Below, one piece after another: positions 44,300-57,703 of a stretch of 64,000 nucleotides of DNA. How positions within the stretch are numbered: the stretch's first letter is position 1; every line of letters starts with the position of its first letter. The stretch is taken from the NCBI GenBank assembly GCA_036365145.1, contig JAEOAD010000026.1, positions 4,674,001 through 4,738,000 on the forward strand. The letters are read 5' to 3'. This DNA is from Orientallactaga sibirica. Its lineage: Eukaryota; Chordata; Mammalia; Rodentia; Dipodidae. A program made the position numbers and the translations under genes. The notes under the pieces were generated by a model. It was not told the DNA's origin and ran no database searches. It saw only the letters and a program-made list of their open reading frames with translations.

Positions 44300-47200
44300 G
44301 CTTTCTCTAAATATGCAATCCTGACATTAGTCATCTGAACTCTTAATTCTTTTGTACTTTCTTTTCTGAAATCCAAAGGGAAGAGATTCATATTGATGTC
44401 TTTCTTCCACTGAGCAGTAGGCTTCCCAGCCAGGACAGATAGGAATTCACCCAAGAATGTTTTACCCAGAGGGCTGAGCTTGAAGAAGAGTCATGGCCCT
44501 TGGGGAGAAATTACCCACACTACTCTCAACCAAGTGGATTCATCCTGTCCAGAGGAAAGTCAAATGAAACCCGGTACATCAACTCTCAAAACTATACTTC
44601 TGAAGCAAATTAAGAAGCTCATTTTAAGTTGCTTGAAAGGGATATTGGCTGACACGTGCAGATGAGTCTCTCCAGAAGCGCTCTGACTTCACAGCTTATC
44701 ATTTCCAACAGTCTTGCAGATGAATATTCAGATCTCACATCAATTTTTAATGCAACAGAATCCTAAATGCTTAAAAAGTAGGTTCCACTTCATAATCTGT
44801 CATCTTCTCTACGTTCTTTCAGGATACATCAATTTTTTAATAAGTTCTTTTAACTTAGTGCCTGAGATATATTTTTAACCACTACAAGTTCAAAACGGAT
44901 GTATGAAGCCTCTAATTTAATTGATATTTCTTGAAAGGATCGTCGTTAATTATAAAATTGTGAGCATAATTAAATAAAAATATAGAAGCAATGGAAATGC
45001 GGGTTCTGAATTTCTCATATTAAAGGTGTGTGAGGAAAACTCAAGCCATGGCCTGCATATTCTAATACATGGGAAGAGATCCAGAGAATGGCCATGCTGA
45101 CTCTGCTAGCCATGACCCTGGACATCACGAGTGGCAAATGCTAAACTCATTGGCAGCGAGCCTCTGAAGGCAGGCTCTGCAGTATCAGGCACACATTGGG
45201 TGAGACAGGCGGACTTGCAAGAAAGCAAACAAGGTCCATCCCTTCGGCACAACTGGATCACGGCAATCAAACAGAAATACTTTTTTTAAAATCCATACTT
45301 TATATCCACATTTAAATGCCTGATTAATCCTAATAATTAAACACAACCACTAACCACTTTCTTTGCAAGATCTCTTTTTTATTTCCATAAACTCTGGAAT
45401 TTAATGAAAATCATTGTGTCATTATGGCTAAGGGTAATAAATGCCTGTTGGTCAATAAGCTCTGAACCTTAACAGGCAGTTAACTAATTCAGTTGGAAAT
45501 AAGACCGATAGTTCTAATGGCCTCTAATTTCACCGCAAGAGTTTACCCTTATGAACTATGGGTGGTTTTCATGAGCTCTTCCTACAGCAGAGAACAGCAA
45601 TTTAAATGTAAAAAACATGCATTTGAAATCCAAACGCTTACCCTGATTTTATTTGCCAGGGAGACCACAGATCAGAAGAGGCCCTTCCTTGAGAAATATT
45701 TAAGTGCAGTAAAGCAGAGCCAATGCAAATAAAAATAAAATGATTTTAAATTACAAGAGCCAATTTCATCTATTTGAAAATCATTCCCATTTTCTTTTGC
45801 TTATTTCAGGCAAACTGAATAATTTTTTTAACTAAACAAAAGGAACAGCTGTAAATACACCTTGAAAGAAAAACAAAAGGGAGGGTTGGACACTTGATCA
45901 CTTCCTGCTGGCTCTGCTCACGCCTCCAGAGCATGAAAGGCCTCTCAATTTCAACATAAATAGAAACAACTTAATGCACAGAGATCAGTCCACTGGGTAC
46001 CAAGGTAGCTTGGAACCATGAGCACACACACCGAGATCCCAATCTCTGCAGCTGCCTGGCTCACTGCACACGCGAAGGGGCGTGGCGAGCCGTGAGGTCA
46101 GGATGTCTCTCTGCCCTGTGATGTCAGGAGGCGACTGCTTGATGAGAAAGAGCTCTGTTGGCCTCAGAGTTCTAGTGACATGCGATTGGGACCTGCTCAC
46201 CTTGTACCTCTAACAGCACCTTCTACAGGAGCTACACTGAGTCCCAAGACTGTCTCCTACAGTGTACGCTTGGGCCCCTCGTCTGAAATGACGTGTAAAT
46301 AGCATCTGGTATGCCAAGCTGAAAGCCCTCAGTACTTCCTCATCACTCACTTTGTTAACCATGGGAAAGCAGGGAGAGCAGAGTGCTCTGGCACAATCTT
46401 GTACCAAACCTTGGACCAACCAAAGGGAAACAAGGCCTAGTAGTTTCTAAAGTCCAGTGAGTCATAATCACATTTCCTGCAGAACATGAGGCCTGGCCCT
46501 TCTGCTGGCACAGACAGGAAGGGAGGAAGCCCTGAGCTGCTCCTGGCCTAACTGTTACTGACCAGCTACAGGAGGAACCTAGTTCCATCATTCCTACAGT
46601 GACAGGGAGGGTCAGGTGATCTTCTGAAACCCTAGTCTATGAAGTATAGTCCACTTTACCTCTAGTTATTCATAGTGACCACCTACTGAGACGTCTTAAG
46701 TTCCCCCTCATGCCTCCAAACCCGCTATCATTTGGAACTGTGTGATAACACACTGAGCATCTTTTCAGGATTTACTTGACTTCTTTTTCAAACACCATTT
46801 TCCTAAAAATAAAACACAACTCACAAGTATTGGAAAGAAGTCTGCCACCACCATCCCCCACCAAAGCAAGGGGAAGCTTCCCCTTTTAACGAAAACACAG
46901 TCGAGAAGGGTGTGAGCCTGTCTATTTCTTTCCATGTGTTAATGAACCACCTACTGCCAAGTGGAACTCTTGCCTTAATTCCAGACCAGCACACACCATT
47001 TTCTGATGATGTAAAATGACAAAGTACTAATTAGACAGCACCTAATCTGAGTCACAATTCTCATTAATTGGAAGTTACTACAGTAATTATTAACAAGTCG
47101 CATTATCATTAGACCAAAGAAAATGTCAAAATTGATTTATGCACACAGGAGCATCTGATAAACAGGGTCTACAATTATGGTCCTTTATAAAATGACCAAA

Positions 47201-47820
47201 GTGGAGAAAATAATATTTTGTAGGTTTAATGAATGCTCTTAAAATATCACAGGTTTTATTCCTTAGCTGTCTTTTTCCAGCATGAAATCCACCTTGAAAT
47301 CCTTAGTAAAATGAAATGACTTAGAAAGGAAAATATTTTAAAGTCTCCAAAGAGTAACATATAGCTTCCTCAAGAAACCAAAAAACAATCCCGGAGTTGA
47401 CTAATGCCCCCAGGAGCCTAAGATGCATCCATCTCTAAGGTCAGAAGGTTCCTGCCTTTGTTCCCAGTGCAACTGGCTAATTAAGATGAATGGGGGATAA
47501 ATGCAAACAGAGATTGTGGGCATTTGGAGACCAATATATCACTGCAACAGAGAAGAACAAACCTGCTCAATTAACTTCAGAGCCATAACAACGTGGACAC
47601 AAAAACATACCCCAAAGAGATAGTTTACTCTGGAGCCAAATGTGGGTGACTATGTCCACGGAACATGGCCTTAGGTTATACCATGTCCCAACGTGGCAAC
47701 ACTTTCATGAAGGCTGTATAATTACAAAACAAAAAAACTCATAAATCTAGGCATTTTTTTTTTCAAATACATTAGTGGAAGCATTAGGTAGGTGGGTTAC
47801 AACAAAACAGGGAAATCTCT
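44300..47820. other. 3.5-kb repeat-poor intron block, candidate regulatory DNA
   Basis: The longest stretch with no SINE. AT-rich sub-blocks 45,290-45,840 and 46,970-47,480 carry clustered TAAT/ATTA and ATTTGCAT-like words (ttaactaattcagttgg; actaattagacagcac; cattaattggaagttac). No exon-like frame with splice sites was found. Conserved enhancer content is a guess. Confidence 0.35.
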
Positions 47821-47825
47821 GTTAT

Positions 47826-48155
47826 AGGGGTGTGTGTGTGTGTGTGTGTGTGTTCGTGTGTCTGAGTGTGAGCACACGTGTGCCACAGTGAGACCAGAGG
47901 GTAACTTGGGGTGTCAAGCCTCACCTTCCATCTTGTTTTGAGACAGGCTTTCTCATTATCTGTGTTGTTCAGTGCTGAATCCGCCAGGCTGGCTGGCCTG
48001 TGAGGTTCCAGAAGAGTCTCTTGTCTCCACCTCCCTGTTGCCCTAGGCATGCTGGGATTACAGACGCTTGTGCTACAGTGATATGGCCATCCAAACACAG
48101 GTCCTCACACTTGGGCTTCAAGCTCCTAATCGGCTGAGCATCTCCTCAGCCTGGT
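47826..48155 (-). mobile_element. B4/RSINE1-like SINE, reverse, with (GT)n tail
   Basis: (GT)n at 47,829-47,852, ggcatgctgggattacagac, and right end ctaatcggctgagcatctcc. Confidence 0.8.
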
Positions 48156-48879
48156 GTAAACAATGATGAGGCTACTTGACAGCAATCTTAGCTTCTGTGT
48201 TGGTAGAAATGAGTGGTCAGTTAATACATCCCAAAAGATTTAGGTGATGATTTCAGGATGTTAGGCCAGACATAGAGGTGGCCAATGGATGGCTGCTAAG
48301 GGGGCTAAAAATAGTCCAAGTATACAATGTGGCTCTGGACCCACAACCTTTCCACTGTCCCCAATCATGAAGTCCTAATCACAGAACCAGGCTTGAAGCT
48401 TTTTGCATATATCTTCAGCTGTGGCTGACCCACCTTCTACCCTCTCTTCTCTCCCATTCTTGTCAGTATTTTTCTACTAAGGCATACTATTTTATAAAAT
48501 TTAGAATTCTCTAACCTTTTATGTTTGGCTTAAATTGGTTTAAGTAGTTATTTTCCTATATAATCCCCAGGCAAATATTGGCAAAGTAGGATTTGCAAGT
48601 CACATATATATGATACACAAAACATATATAACTACGCACACATATGTATGTACAAAAATCATGTAGTAAGGGCTCACCTTCCATATGGAATGGATCAAAC
48701 TTATATTTCAGAGTTGAAGTCATAGCATAATCATATAGTTAAGTGAGCCACACAGCATGCATAACCTGTAACCATTTATCACATTACAACTATGTCACGG
48801 AGACTGATCAGAAAAGAGAAACAATTAGCTTCAAGTAAACATATCCTGCTTAAAACTGACATAATACTGAGACCTTAAA
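48156..48879. other. Intron, unique
   Basis: AT-rich with short TATA/CATA runs near 48,603-48,650. Nothing else recognised. Confidence 0.45.
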
Positions 48880-49240
48880 TGTGTGTGTGTGGTGTGTGTG
48901 TGTGGTGTGCATGCAGGTTCTTATGCACGTGGGCACATGTGCACATGTATGTACATGTATGTGAAGGTCAGACACTGACATCAAGTGCCTTCCTCAATCA
49001 CTTGCCACCTTTTTTTTTTTTTTTTTTTTGAGACAAGGTCTCTCACTGAACCCCAAGCTCAGAAATATAGTTTACTAGCTAGCCAGGAAGCCCTGGCGAT
49101 CCTCCTATCACTGCCACCTCAGTGCCAGGGTTACTGGGGCGTGCTGTCACACCTCACTTTTATGTGAGTGCTGGGGGTTTGAATTCAAGTCTTCAAACTT
49201 ACACAGCCAGCACTTTAGAGACTGAGCCTTCTCCCCATCC
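48880..49240 (-). mobile_element. B4/RSINE1-like SINE, reverse
   Basis: TG tail (48,880-48,960), poly-T at 49,011-49,029, gagacaaggtctctcactga, cagtgccagggttactgggg, and right end agagactgagccttctcccc. Confidence 0.78.
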
Positions 49241-50790
49241 CTCTTACTAAATTTTTTACTAGCTCTAGGAGAGGAAATTACAATGCCTTTCATTCCCTTC
49301 AGCCTCTGCTCTAGAACTAGACTACGCTCACAAAAGAGGCAGAAAGAAACACTTTCATGATGAAAGTGTCTAGCTGATAGCAGAGGGAATGCACACACAT
49401 AGAGGATGAAAAGTGTGAGGCCCTGTGAGTGGTAAATAGAGCCCACAGAATTGTTTGAATTTTAAGACAAAATACAGCAAAGAACAGAGAGAAAAGCTTT
49501 TTGGGGAAAACCAAATCTATCTTTCAAAGCTTTTAACACAAAAGGACCGTGCTGTGCCCTAACTCGAGAGTTCTCATGGATTCCTTTACATGGCATTGGT
49601 CATCTTTCTGAGGTCTTCTCGTGAGATCTGTAAGACTGAGCACTAGAAATGAATATTCTTTAATTTGGAACATGTACAAATATCTGTAAGCATCGACTGG
49701 AGCCTATTCTTGTCACTCCAACATTTTCACTGAGTTGTGTAATTTGCATGCCAAATACAGCTGCTATACAGCTAGCTTCCAAGGATGGGTATAAGAGTGG
49801 CTTCTACCTATTAAAAAAATTATACAAATAGTAAAAACTTGCATTAATGCAGTATTGTGGTATTTTTAATTTCCTTGGGGAGCTAAGTGAAAAGACATGA
49901 AAAGGAATTTTTATTTCAGCACTAAATTATGCTATTGTTTATACATGAAGAAAACCACGTATGTATGTTTCCATTGTTACACTTTAGTGATACCATAAAA
50001 TTCAACAGAAACAAATAGCATTTGCTATTTTAAAATATCCACATTATCAGTCATTTGGCATGCGGCCTATGCCTGTGACAGGCCATCCTAAACCACATGT
50101 ACCAATCCTATGATCACTGGTCTAGCAATCTAGTGTGTATCTCATAGCACAACTCAGAAATTAGGCCATATGCAAAATAAATGTCTTCAAGTCACGTCCT
50201 GAAAGAAGCCACTGGTCAGGGGGAGAATAAGAAAACACATGCTCCTGACGCACCAGGACCAAGAGAGCCTAGTGAAGTCAACCAGGCTTACTTTAAAATA
50301 ACCTCATCTTGTACAACTCCTTCAGCTTTCTTTCCTGACTCAAAGAATCATATTAAGGTAGGATTTTTAAAAATATGTTTAAGAACTGAGGCAAGGCAAA
50401 AATCTTGTCATTCACACTGAACTATGACATCCATCACTAGCCAGACCCAGGAATCTGAGAGCTTTGAGGAGACTATAGAAGTGACTCCGATGTGCTGGAA
50501 GGAAGGCGTGAAGAGGTTAAAGGAAACATAATTGAAACAATGATCACTCTTCTGACTAGCACTATTCAAGGTAAGAACTGCTACAGCTACAACCATACAG
50601 GCGTTTCATATGTGCCCCACACTGAGCTAACCTTACAGTCATCCAACTCTCGTCTCTGCATCAACATGGCTCACTAAGAACTTTCACCAAGTGTGGGAAC
50701 ATGGCCTTTACGAGGGAGACGAAGGCAGTTTCATCTCCAAAGGTGTTCCTAAGGCTCTGTACTCCTGTGAGCCAAGGGGTGAGTGAGTTA
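49241..50790. other. Intron, unique
   Basis: About 1.5 kb without young repeats; 50,600-50,650 may be a MIR core. The ORFs here are short and domainless. Confidence 0.45.
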
Positions 50791-50796
50791 TTCTTT

Positions 50797-50959
50797 TTTA
50801 TTTTTTTATTTTTTTGGTTTTGCAAGGTAGGGTCTCACTCTGGTCCAGGCTGACCTGGAATTAACTATGCAGTCTCAGGGTGGCCTCGAACTCTCGGCGA
50901 TCCTCCTACCTCTGCCTCCGGAGTGCTGGGATTAAAGGCATGAGCCACCACGCCTGGCT
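50797..50959 (-). mobile_element. B1 SINE, reverse, with exact TSD
   Basis: Target-site duplication gagtgagttattcttt at 50,781-50,796 and 50,960-50,975 (16 of 16). Body gtagggtctcactctggtcc ... ggattaaaggcatgagccac. Confidence 0.97.
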
Positions 50960-50975
50960 GAGTGAGTTATTCTTT

Positions 50976-51990
50976 GTGACATGGGAGAGGAAGAGGAAGG
51001 AGAAGAAATGAGGTCCTAACCTGAGGAAAGGCCTTTGCACATCAGCCATATGGCACACACTAACCCTCCAACCACCCTGAAATAAGAGTTACTGGCCAGG
51101 GAGGAAGAACCTCAGAAGGGCCAGCAGCCTGCCCTAAGGCACCTCACACGTTCCGGGAGAATCTGACTTGGGCTGCAAACTCCCCTGACCTGAAAGCCCT
51201 TGTTCTTCCCTGAGCAACCACCTCCATGCCCAAAGCTCCACTCAGCAGGGCTTGTTCCTCATACCTTTCCATATCAAAATCAATAGCTCTGACCAGCTGG
51301 TATTAATATCACAGGAACTGAAATTAAAAAGAAAAACCCACAACAGCCACAAATATTTGAAGCCACAAAGGAATATGCTGTGCTATAGCCAATAAAGTTA
51401 CAGTAACAGAACTTTCAAAGCTAGAACCTCGAAATAAAAACTCACAGGAAGTGGAGGGAAAAAACTACTGGCCAAATGCTAATAATCACCCCCTAAAAAT
51501 CTCTCTCTAGTACCTGGGACTATTGAACCCTCAAACCCTTCCGTTCTGTGTCTCTCAGCCCCCCTCGTCAGAAGCAAGGGAGGCTGGGTGGCGAAGGTGC
51601 CATGATGACCTTTTATGGCTCTGCTGGGCTTGCTCACGGCTCCCAAGGCCAGCGGCTTTGAGGGTTTGGCAGAGAAACTCATTCTTGGTTGTTTTCATTT
51701 TCAAGAGGAAACATCATCATAAAACATTAATGCTCCGGTTACAAAAACAGGAAGTCCTTCTTACGAAGCTCATGCTCTTGTTCAGACTTTCACTGCGCAG
51801 CAATCAGAACATAGAACTCAGAAAGGCATATTCGACTGACTTTGAAAAGAGCAACAACAAAGAGTCACAAAACTGCAGGCCTTGAAGGAATCTCAAGCAA
51901 AATCATATCAAAATGCTTAAAATACATGGGAATTTATCCAATATTAAACTTTCCCTAAGAAAAAAGTTGGAATTCTTAGGCAAAAATTTA
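50976..51990. other. Intron, unique
   Basis: ORFs of 120 aa (+, 51,523-51,885) and 67 aa (-) overlap. There is no recognised domain and no splice-flanked conserved peptide. Confidence 0.45.
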
Positions 51991-51993
51991 TTT

Positions 51994-52147
51994 AGGGCCA
52001 GTGGTGTTGCCCTCCCTTGATCCCAGCACTCGGGAGGCAGAGGTAGGAGGACTGCTGTGAGTTCAAAGCCACCCTGAGACTACAGAGTGAATTCCAGTTC
52101 AACCTGGGCTACAGCGAGACCCTACCTCAAAAAACAAAAACAAAACA
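51994..52147 (+). mobile_element. B1 SINE, forward, 5' end diverged
   Basis: gatcccagcactcgggaggc ... ctacagcgagaccctacctc, (A)n/(CAAAA) tail, next to a (GT)n microsatellite at 52,155-52,203 (about 24 units). Confidence 0.93.
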
Positions 52148-52149
52148 GA

Positions 52150-52205
<56 letters not shown>

Positions 52206-52249
52206 CCTACAAGCCTTGAAGTTCTTACTTACATAATCCTCAAGCTGAC

Positions 52250-52400
52250 AGTTGGTGGTGGAGATATCTGTGTAGAAGAAAGGACATATACTATCAAATG
52301 TCAGGAACTACCCTGGATGTGTTGTCACACATGATCTCATTTAACTTCTGTGAACCACCTGTGGCACAGGGAGCAGCTAGCCCACTTCCCTGAGCAGAAA
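52250..52400 (+). repeat. Possible MIR core fragment
   Basis: acatgatctcatttaacttc tgtgaaccacc resembles the MIR core. Weak. Confidence 0.4.
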
Positions 52401-52924
52401 CCCTGGCTGGGAAGAGCTGTGGGCTAGGAATGCCCATGACAAAGGAGTAGAGCCAGACACAAAGCCCCCTTGCTGGCTTTAGCTCATCATTCTTTGGACC
52501 AGATATCACCAAGCTTGTCCAGATCAGAGCAGCAGAGTTCTGTGTTGCTTCCCCTGACCCCAGTGTGTCAGGCTGGATCTGGTAAGATAAGGAGGAAGGC
52601 GAGTCCTGCCCACAACTCCTGTAAGCACAGCAGCTACTCCATGTCCATTGGAACGCTCTAGGAGCCTATATGGGTGAGAGTGGCTCCAGAACTCTCTCCT
52701 GATTCTGACTGAGCTCAGGAGTTCCAAGCCAGCTGACAGTAAGCCACAGCTGGCAGTTAAGGCCAGAAGATGCAGGCAATGTGGATAACTCAGGGAGAAG
52801 ACAGGAGACAAAGATGCCTAATCCACTGATCTGGACAATGGCGTAGGGATGGGAGAGCTGTGGATAAACACATCGAATGACATAATCTAAAATGAAAAAT
52901 TTTTTAAAGAAAAAATTCCAGTGA

Positions 52925-53112
52925 AGGGACTGGAGAGATGGCTTAGCGGTTAAGGTGTTTGTGAGCAATGCTAAAGGATCCCCAATTCCCCAGTACCCAC
53001 GCAAGCCAGATGCACCAGGTGGCACATGCTTCTGGAGTGCATTTGCTTTCACTAGAGGCCCTGGACATGCCCATTCTCTCTCTCTCAAATAAATTAATAA
53101 ATAAATTAATGT
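52925..53112 (+). mobile_element. tRNA-headed SINE, forward
   Basis: agggactggagagatggctt agcggttaaggtg; B-box region partly deleted (ggatccccaattcccc); tail aaataaattaataaataaat. Confidence 0.92.
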
Positions 53113-54645
53113 ATTTTTAAAATTCCATCGAAGAAACAATCAAGTAAAACAAAATACAAACCAAAAACATGTACTCAGGTGATCCAGGTAGAAATAGGCT
53201 GGAAATTTTAAGGGGAAAGCTGGTCAGGGTTGCTTCCCGTTTCTTCTCAGTCCATGCTTCCTTGATTCCTTCCCTCTGTATGTCTCCCGTTCTCCTCTAC
53301 TTAAGGTCCACTGCACTCAACTTTATCTTTCTTAACAGAGTCTCACCCAGGCAAGAGAAGTCCAGTCTATGCATTAGTCACGAGAGACGCGCAAACACCA
53401 AGAGCCCTTAAATCACCAGTTCACTGAGAAGGCAGCAGGAGAAAGACACTTACCACTGTCTGACATCTTTGGAAGTTCTGGCATCTCTACCTCAGACCTA
53501 CTAGATTGCTATCAACCAGTCACAACCACTGTCACTCACATCTGAAACAAGAAGGAAAATGGTGAACACTTTCCATTATTCCAGGACAGCCTAGAATGTG
53601 CACTAACACCCACTCCAGTGCTTGAGGGCTGTGGTAGGAGGAGAGTCCTCCTAGGGTAAATTTATAGAGAAAACAGCTGTGACTCTAGAATACAGTATGA
53701 GTGACCGCAGAACCCACGGGTGCAGCCTAAGTGGGCGGTGTGGCTGTAGCTATGGCCACATGCCCGCTGGCTCTCACATCCTTTCTTACACTGCCCATCC
53801 TTAGAAGGCAGACAACAGCTGAGGAGCTAGGGTGAGAGCTGTTGTGGGGACTCACTGGCTTACAGGTAAGGGCTTACTTAACTGCCTATGCAAGGTACTT
53901 CCAAGGCCTCTGGCATGCCCAGTATGCTGAGAAACTGAGCCCTGAACAGTGCTCACAGATTTTCTCAAACCCTTAGAATTAGCTCTCACCTAAGAGGAGA
54001 GGCTTCCTGCAGCCTCTGTGGGCTAGACCAACCACCTCACATGTGAGCCAGAAGAGAAGTTCCCAGCCCACAGAGAGACCCACTTAACCCACTTATTTGG
54101 AGGCTGACTTCCAAACATGCGGACCTTTCCTTCATGTCCAAATGCTACTTAAGAGTTATAGACTACTGCTGACCAATCGATGGCTTTTGGTCCCAAACTC
54201 AAGCGAGCACAGAGAAACCATATGTCAGGCTCTTTAAACATGCCAAGTGGAAATCAAAGTGACGCGCTGAAGGAGAAGTGACAGCTTGGGGCTTCTCTAG
54301 TGTAAATTCCCTGATGCTCACTCCTGAAAGAATCGTCCTGTCCTTCCCTGTTTGACATTTCCTTCCCAGCACAAGCTAAAGTGGGCCCCGTGCATAATCG
54401 CTGATGAACTAAATGCCCACAAGACCACCTCAAGTGACACACACAGTGCCCTGACATACAAAACAAAATCAATAATCTGCTGCTGTATGTCACATGGAAA
54501 TCCTGAATGCTGTCAGCAGATGTGTTGGGCGGGGGGAGTGTGGCACATACAGAACAATTAGAGTCCTTGGAAAAGCAGAGCAGGAAGTAATGAAAATTCC
54601 CCAAGTTCAACACACATACACACACACACACGTAATGAAAAGGCC
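53113..54645. other. Intron, unique, with short (CA)n at 54,608-54,631
   Basis: No gene recognised. The 125-aa minus ORF at 54,254-54,631 begins inside the CA tract and is not supported. Confidence 0.45.
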
Positions 54646-54649
54646 ATGC

Positions 54650-54850
54650 AGCTAGAGGTCATATTTTTCCAGCCTGCTAAATTAAAATGACTCAAAACCT
54701 CTGTAATTACATGGAAACAGATGAAATTGTTATCTTAACTAAATTGTAAAAGCACTTTAAATGTCATAAGTTTTGATGCAATTTAATATTTTAAATGGAC
54801 ATTGCTCACTGTACTCACTGATTTTCTACCACACAGATGGGACATAATCC
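54650..54850. other. AT-rich candidate conserved element
   Basis: ctgctaaattaaaatgactc, ctctgtaattacatgg and ttgatgcaatttaatatttt: homeodomain-type words in a compact repeat-free block. Speculative. Confidence 0.25.
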
Positions 54851-55424
54851 ATGTCCATTATCAAGACGGAGCGAACGCCCATCCATCTGCCAGAGCAGGA
54901 GGAGAGAGCCGCACCGAGAGGGGTACAAACCTTCCCAGCCTAGACCCACAGCAGAGAGCACCGAGAGGGCCCAAGGAGGGGTTCCCGTCCACACTCTGCA
55001 ACCCGTTCTGGGACCTAAGGAAGCTGCCGTCTCTGGGGGCCTCAGCCTCCTTCTCTGTGTAATGGCAATAGTCTCTGCTAAAGACACAGACCAAATGAGT
55101 TAAGAGGGTCTGTAAATGTCTACATATACATGTAAGCAATTAGTAGAAGGTGAAAACAAATAATTTTTCAACCATCGTCAAAAGACATTGAATTAACTTT
55201 AACAAACCCTTTAACAGACCAGCAACATGGAAAGCGAATGAATGGCAAAACCCAGTGCGTCACTTTAATCTCCTAAAAACTGATGCTGCTGCAGTGATGA
55301 CGAGACAGTAGGGCACGTCTTCCAAGTGGGCGGGTGGAAAGAAGTCTGAAGAAGCACAGCTCTTCCCTGACAAACCCCCTGACGTCACTCTTTACCAACC
55401 CACTATCTCCTGCATTTCTTTTTT

Positions 55425-55986
55425 TTCTTTTAAGATTTTTATTTATTTATTTGCAAGCAGAGAGAAAGAGACAGTGAGAAGAGCCAGAGAAAGAGAGGGA
55501 GGGAGGAAGAGAGAGAGAATGGACATGCCAGGGCCTCTAGCTATTGCAAACAAACTCCAGATGCATGCACCACTTTATGTACCTGGCTTTACATGGGTCC
55601 TGAGGAATCGAACCTGGGTCATTACTCTTTTTTTATTTTTTTAAATTTTTTTATTTATTTTTTTTTTATTTATTTTTGGAGAGAGAGACAGAGAGAAATA
55701 GACAGAGAGGGAGAGGGAGACAGAAATGGGCGCGCCAGCAGTCTCAGCTGCTGTGAACGAAATCCAGATGCATGCGCCCCCTTGTGGGCAAGTGCGGCAT
55801 TGCGCCCTTGCCTCACTTTGCATCTGGCTAAATGTGGAACCTGGAGATTGGAACCCTGGACATTGGAACCAGCATTCTTAGGCTTAGCAGGCAGGCGCCT
55901 TAGCCGCTAAGCCATCTCTCCAGCCCTGGGTCATTACTCTTTGCAGGCAAACAAACGCCTTAACCACTGAGCCATCTCTCCAGCCC
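55425..55986 (-). mobile_element. tRNA-headed SINE, reverse, split by another SINE
   Basis: Left part 55,425-55,629 (tttatttatttgcaagcaga ... ggaatcgaacctgggtcatt). Right part from 55,927 (tgggtcattactctttgcag ... gagccatctctccagccc). The nested element is 55,630-55,926. Confidence 0.93.
55630..55926 (-). mobile_element. Nested long-subtype SINE with CTCF-like core and TSD
   Basis: Flanked by tgggtcattactctt (55,615-55,629 and 55,927-55,941). Inverted body gcgcccccttgtggg at 55,774-55,788 (sense CCCACAAGGGGGCGC), extra gcaagtgcggcattgcgccc segment, right end ctaagccatctctccagccc. Near-consensus, hence young. Confidence 0.93.
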
Positions 55987-56395
55987 TCTCGCCTTTCTTG
56001 GTCTCTTCCTCACACATTGTATATAAAACAACAACTGAAGAAAGCTGTAAAAGCAGCAATTTCAGCTATTAACTACATTTCAGATAGAATAGACTTTGCT
56101 CGTAGCCATACTGAGTTATTTTCTGTCATATATTCTGTGCATCTGGCAGGTTCACTAGCAATTCGAGAAATACAATGTACTGTGTTTAATACTGAAACAA
56201 AATGTGCACCTCTAGTCTTTTTCGTTTTTAGCCTTTCTCAAGGACTAATAATGTTTAGTCATCAGAAAATTGGTTTTTCATGGTTTAATGTGTTTTTCTC
56301 AAACTAAAAAATTTGCTTTGGGGTTAATCATAGAAATGTTTCATGTTTTGACTTTGATGGAATTTTACACTTTGAGCTGTACAGACTGTAGGCGG

Positions 56396-56468
56396 AGGCA
56401 TGGGGATGTAGCTTGGTGGTTGGGTACTTGCTGAGCATGCAAAACCCCTGGTCCATTCCCAGAACATG
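56396..56468 (+). mobile_element. ID-like SINE, forward
   Basis: ggcatggggatgtagcttgg ... aacccctggtccattcccag, a tRNA-derived monomer without the body of the longer SINEs. The (CA)n at 56,562-56,606 lies ~100 bp further on. Confidence 0.7.
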
Positions 56469-56554
56469 GGTGAAATGGTATTTCTCTAATCAGATTCCTT
56501 TGTAATCATAGGCTCCACCCAAGTGCTAAAGGGATCCATGTTGAGCACACACAT

Positions 56555-56606
<52 letters not shown>

Positions 56607-56607
<1 letters not shown>

Positions 56608-57700
56608 CCCCTAGTTAGTGGACACTGCAACCAGAAACAAAGAGGGCAGAAACTAATTACACCAACAGTAGAGAAGCAGAAGTGATTCAAGAAATCTTTA
56701 AGAAAACCTTTTGTTTGATCTTGAAACAGCACTCTATGTAGATAGGAAATCCAGCTGATTTTTTGATAGTATCTAAAAGTCTGAAAATTCCCGAAAGGCT
56801 CATTTCTCCAGGATGACCTGGAGACTGGCCCCGCCACACAGGGAACAACCCCTGCAGCCAGTCTTCCCACACAGAAGAGCTCACTCTCAAGCCAGCAGAG
56901 CTCAGCCTTGTGTGTAGAGAAGGAGCTGTGGTGTTCTCCCCAAAGGAAAAATAGACCAAAACAAAAAGGAGAAGATTGGGTCTTAATCTACTCTTCCATT
57001 TTGGCCATGGCTCGCTTCATCTGAAGAATCCCACATACGCTTTGAGAGGTGAAAAGCTTTTGTGAATAATTGAAGACAACATAATGAAACCCTAGAATGT
57101 CAGAGACATAATATAGTTTTGTAGAATTCATCATGGAGCTTTTAAATTCCCAAATACTACATGCTGAATAATTGATTCCTGTGTCAATGTGGGGCCAGCA
57201 GATGTGCTTTCTGAGCCAGCGCGAACCCTCTCAGGCTGCAGCACAGGAGGACAGTATGTCTGCATGGAGAAAGCTCTTCATTTAACTAAGGTTAGCTGGG
57301 TGTTTATGAGAAAATTAAAGTAGCTTTGGAAGCCAAGGAAAAAAATAACATACTTCTCAGCTGCTGATCTTTGGTCAGAGTCTGCCTATGAAGATAAAGA
57401 GGTGAGATTCATGGAAAAAACATGAATGGCTGACACAGGAGCTGCTCTCTGCCTTCAGATGTGTCCCCAGGGGCCTCTGCTGATTCTGTCGTGGCATATC
57501 CACTAGTGGCATAATGATATTTTTCTCCCTCACTGCTTCCTGGCGCAACTTCAACACCCCATGTTTTCGTTTCGGGATCTTCTCCTCTTCATGATCCACT
57601 CTCTAGCTAGATTCACTTTAACTAACACAGTCTGTCATTCATTTAATAAGAAAATAAAGCTGAAAACTATACCATCAGGCAACAATAGCAAAGTTTAAAG
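56607..57700. other. Intron, unique
   Basis: No repeat or gene recognised. Overlapping ORFs on the minus strand at 56,526-56,959 include the CA tract. Confidence 0.45.
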
Positions 57701-57703
57701 AGT

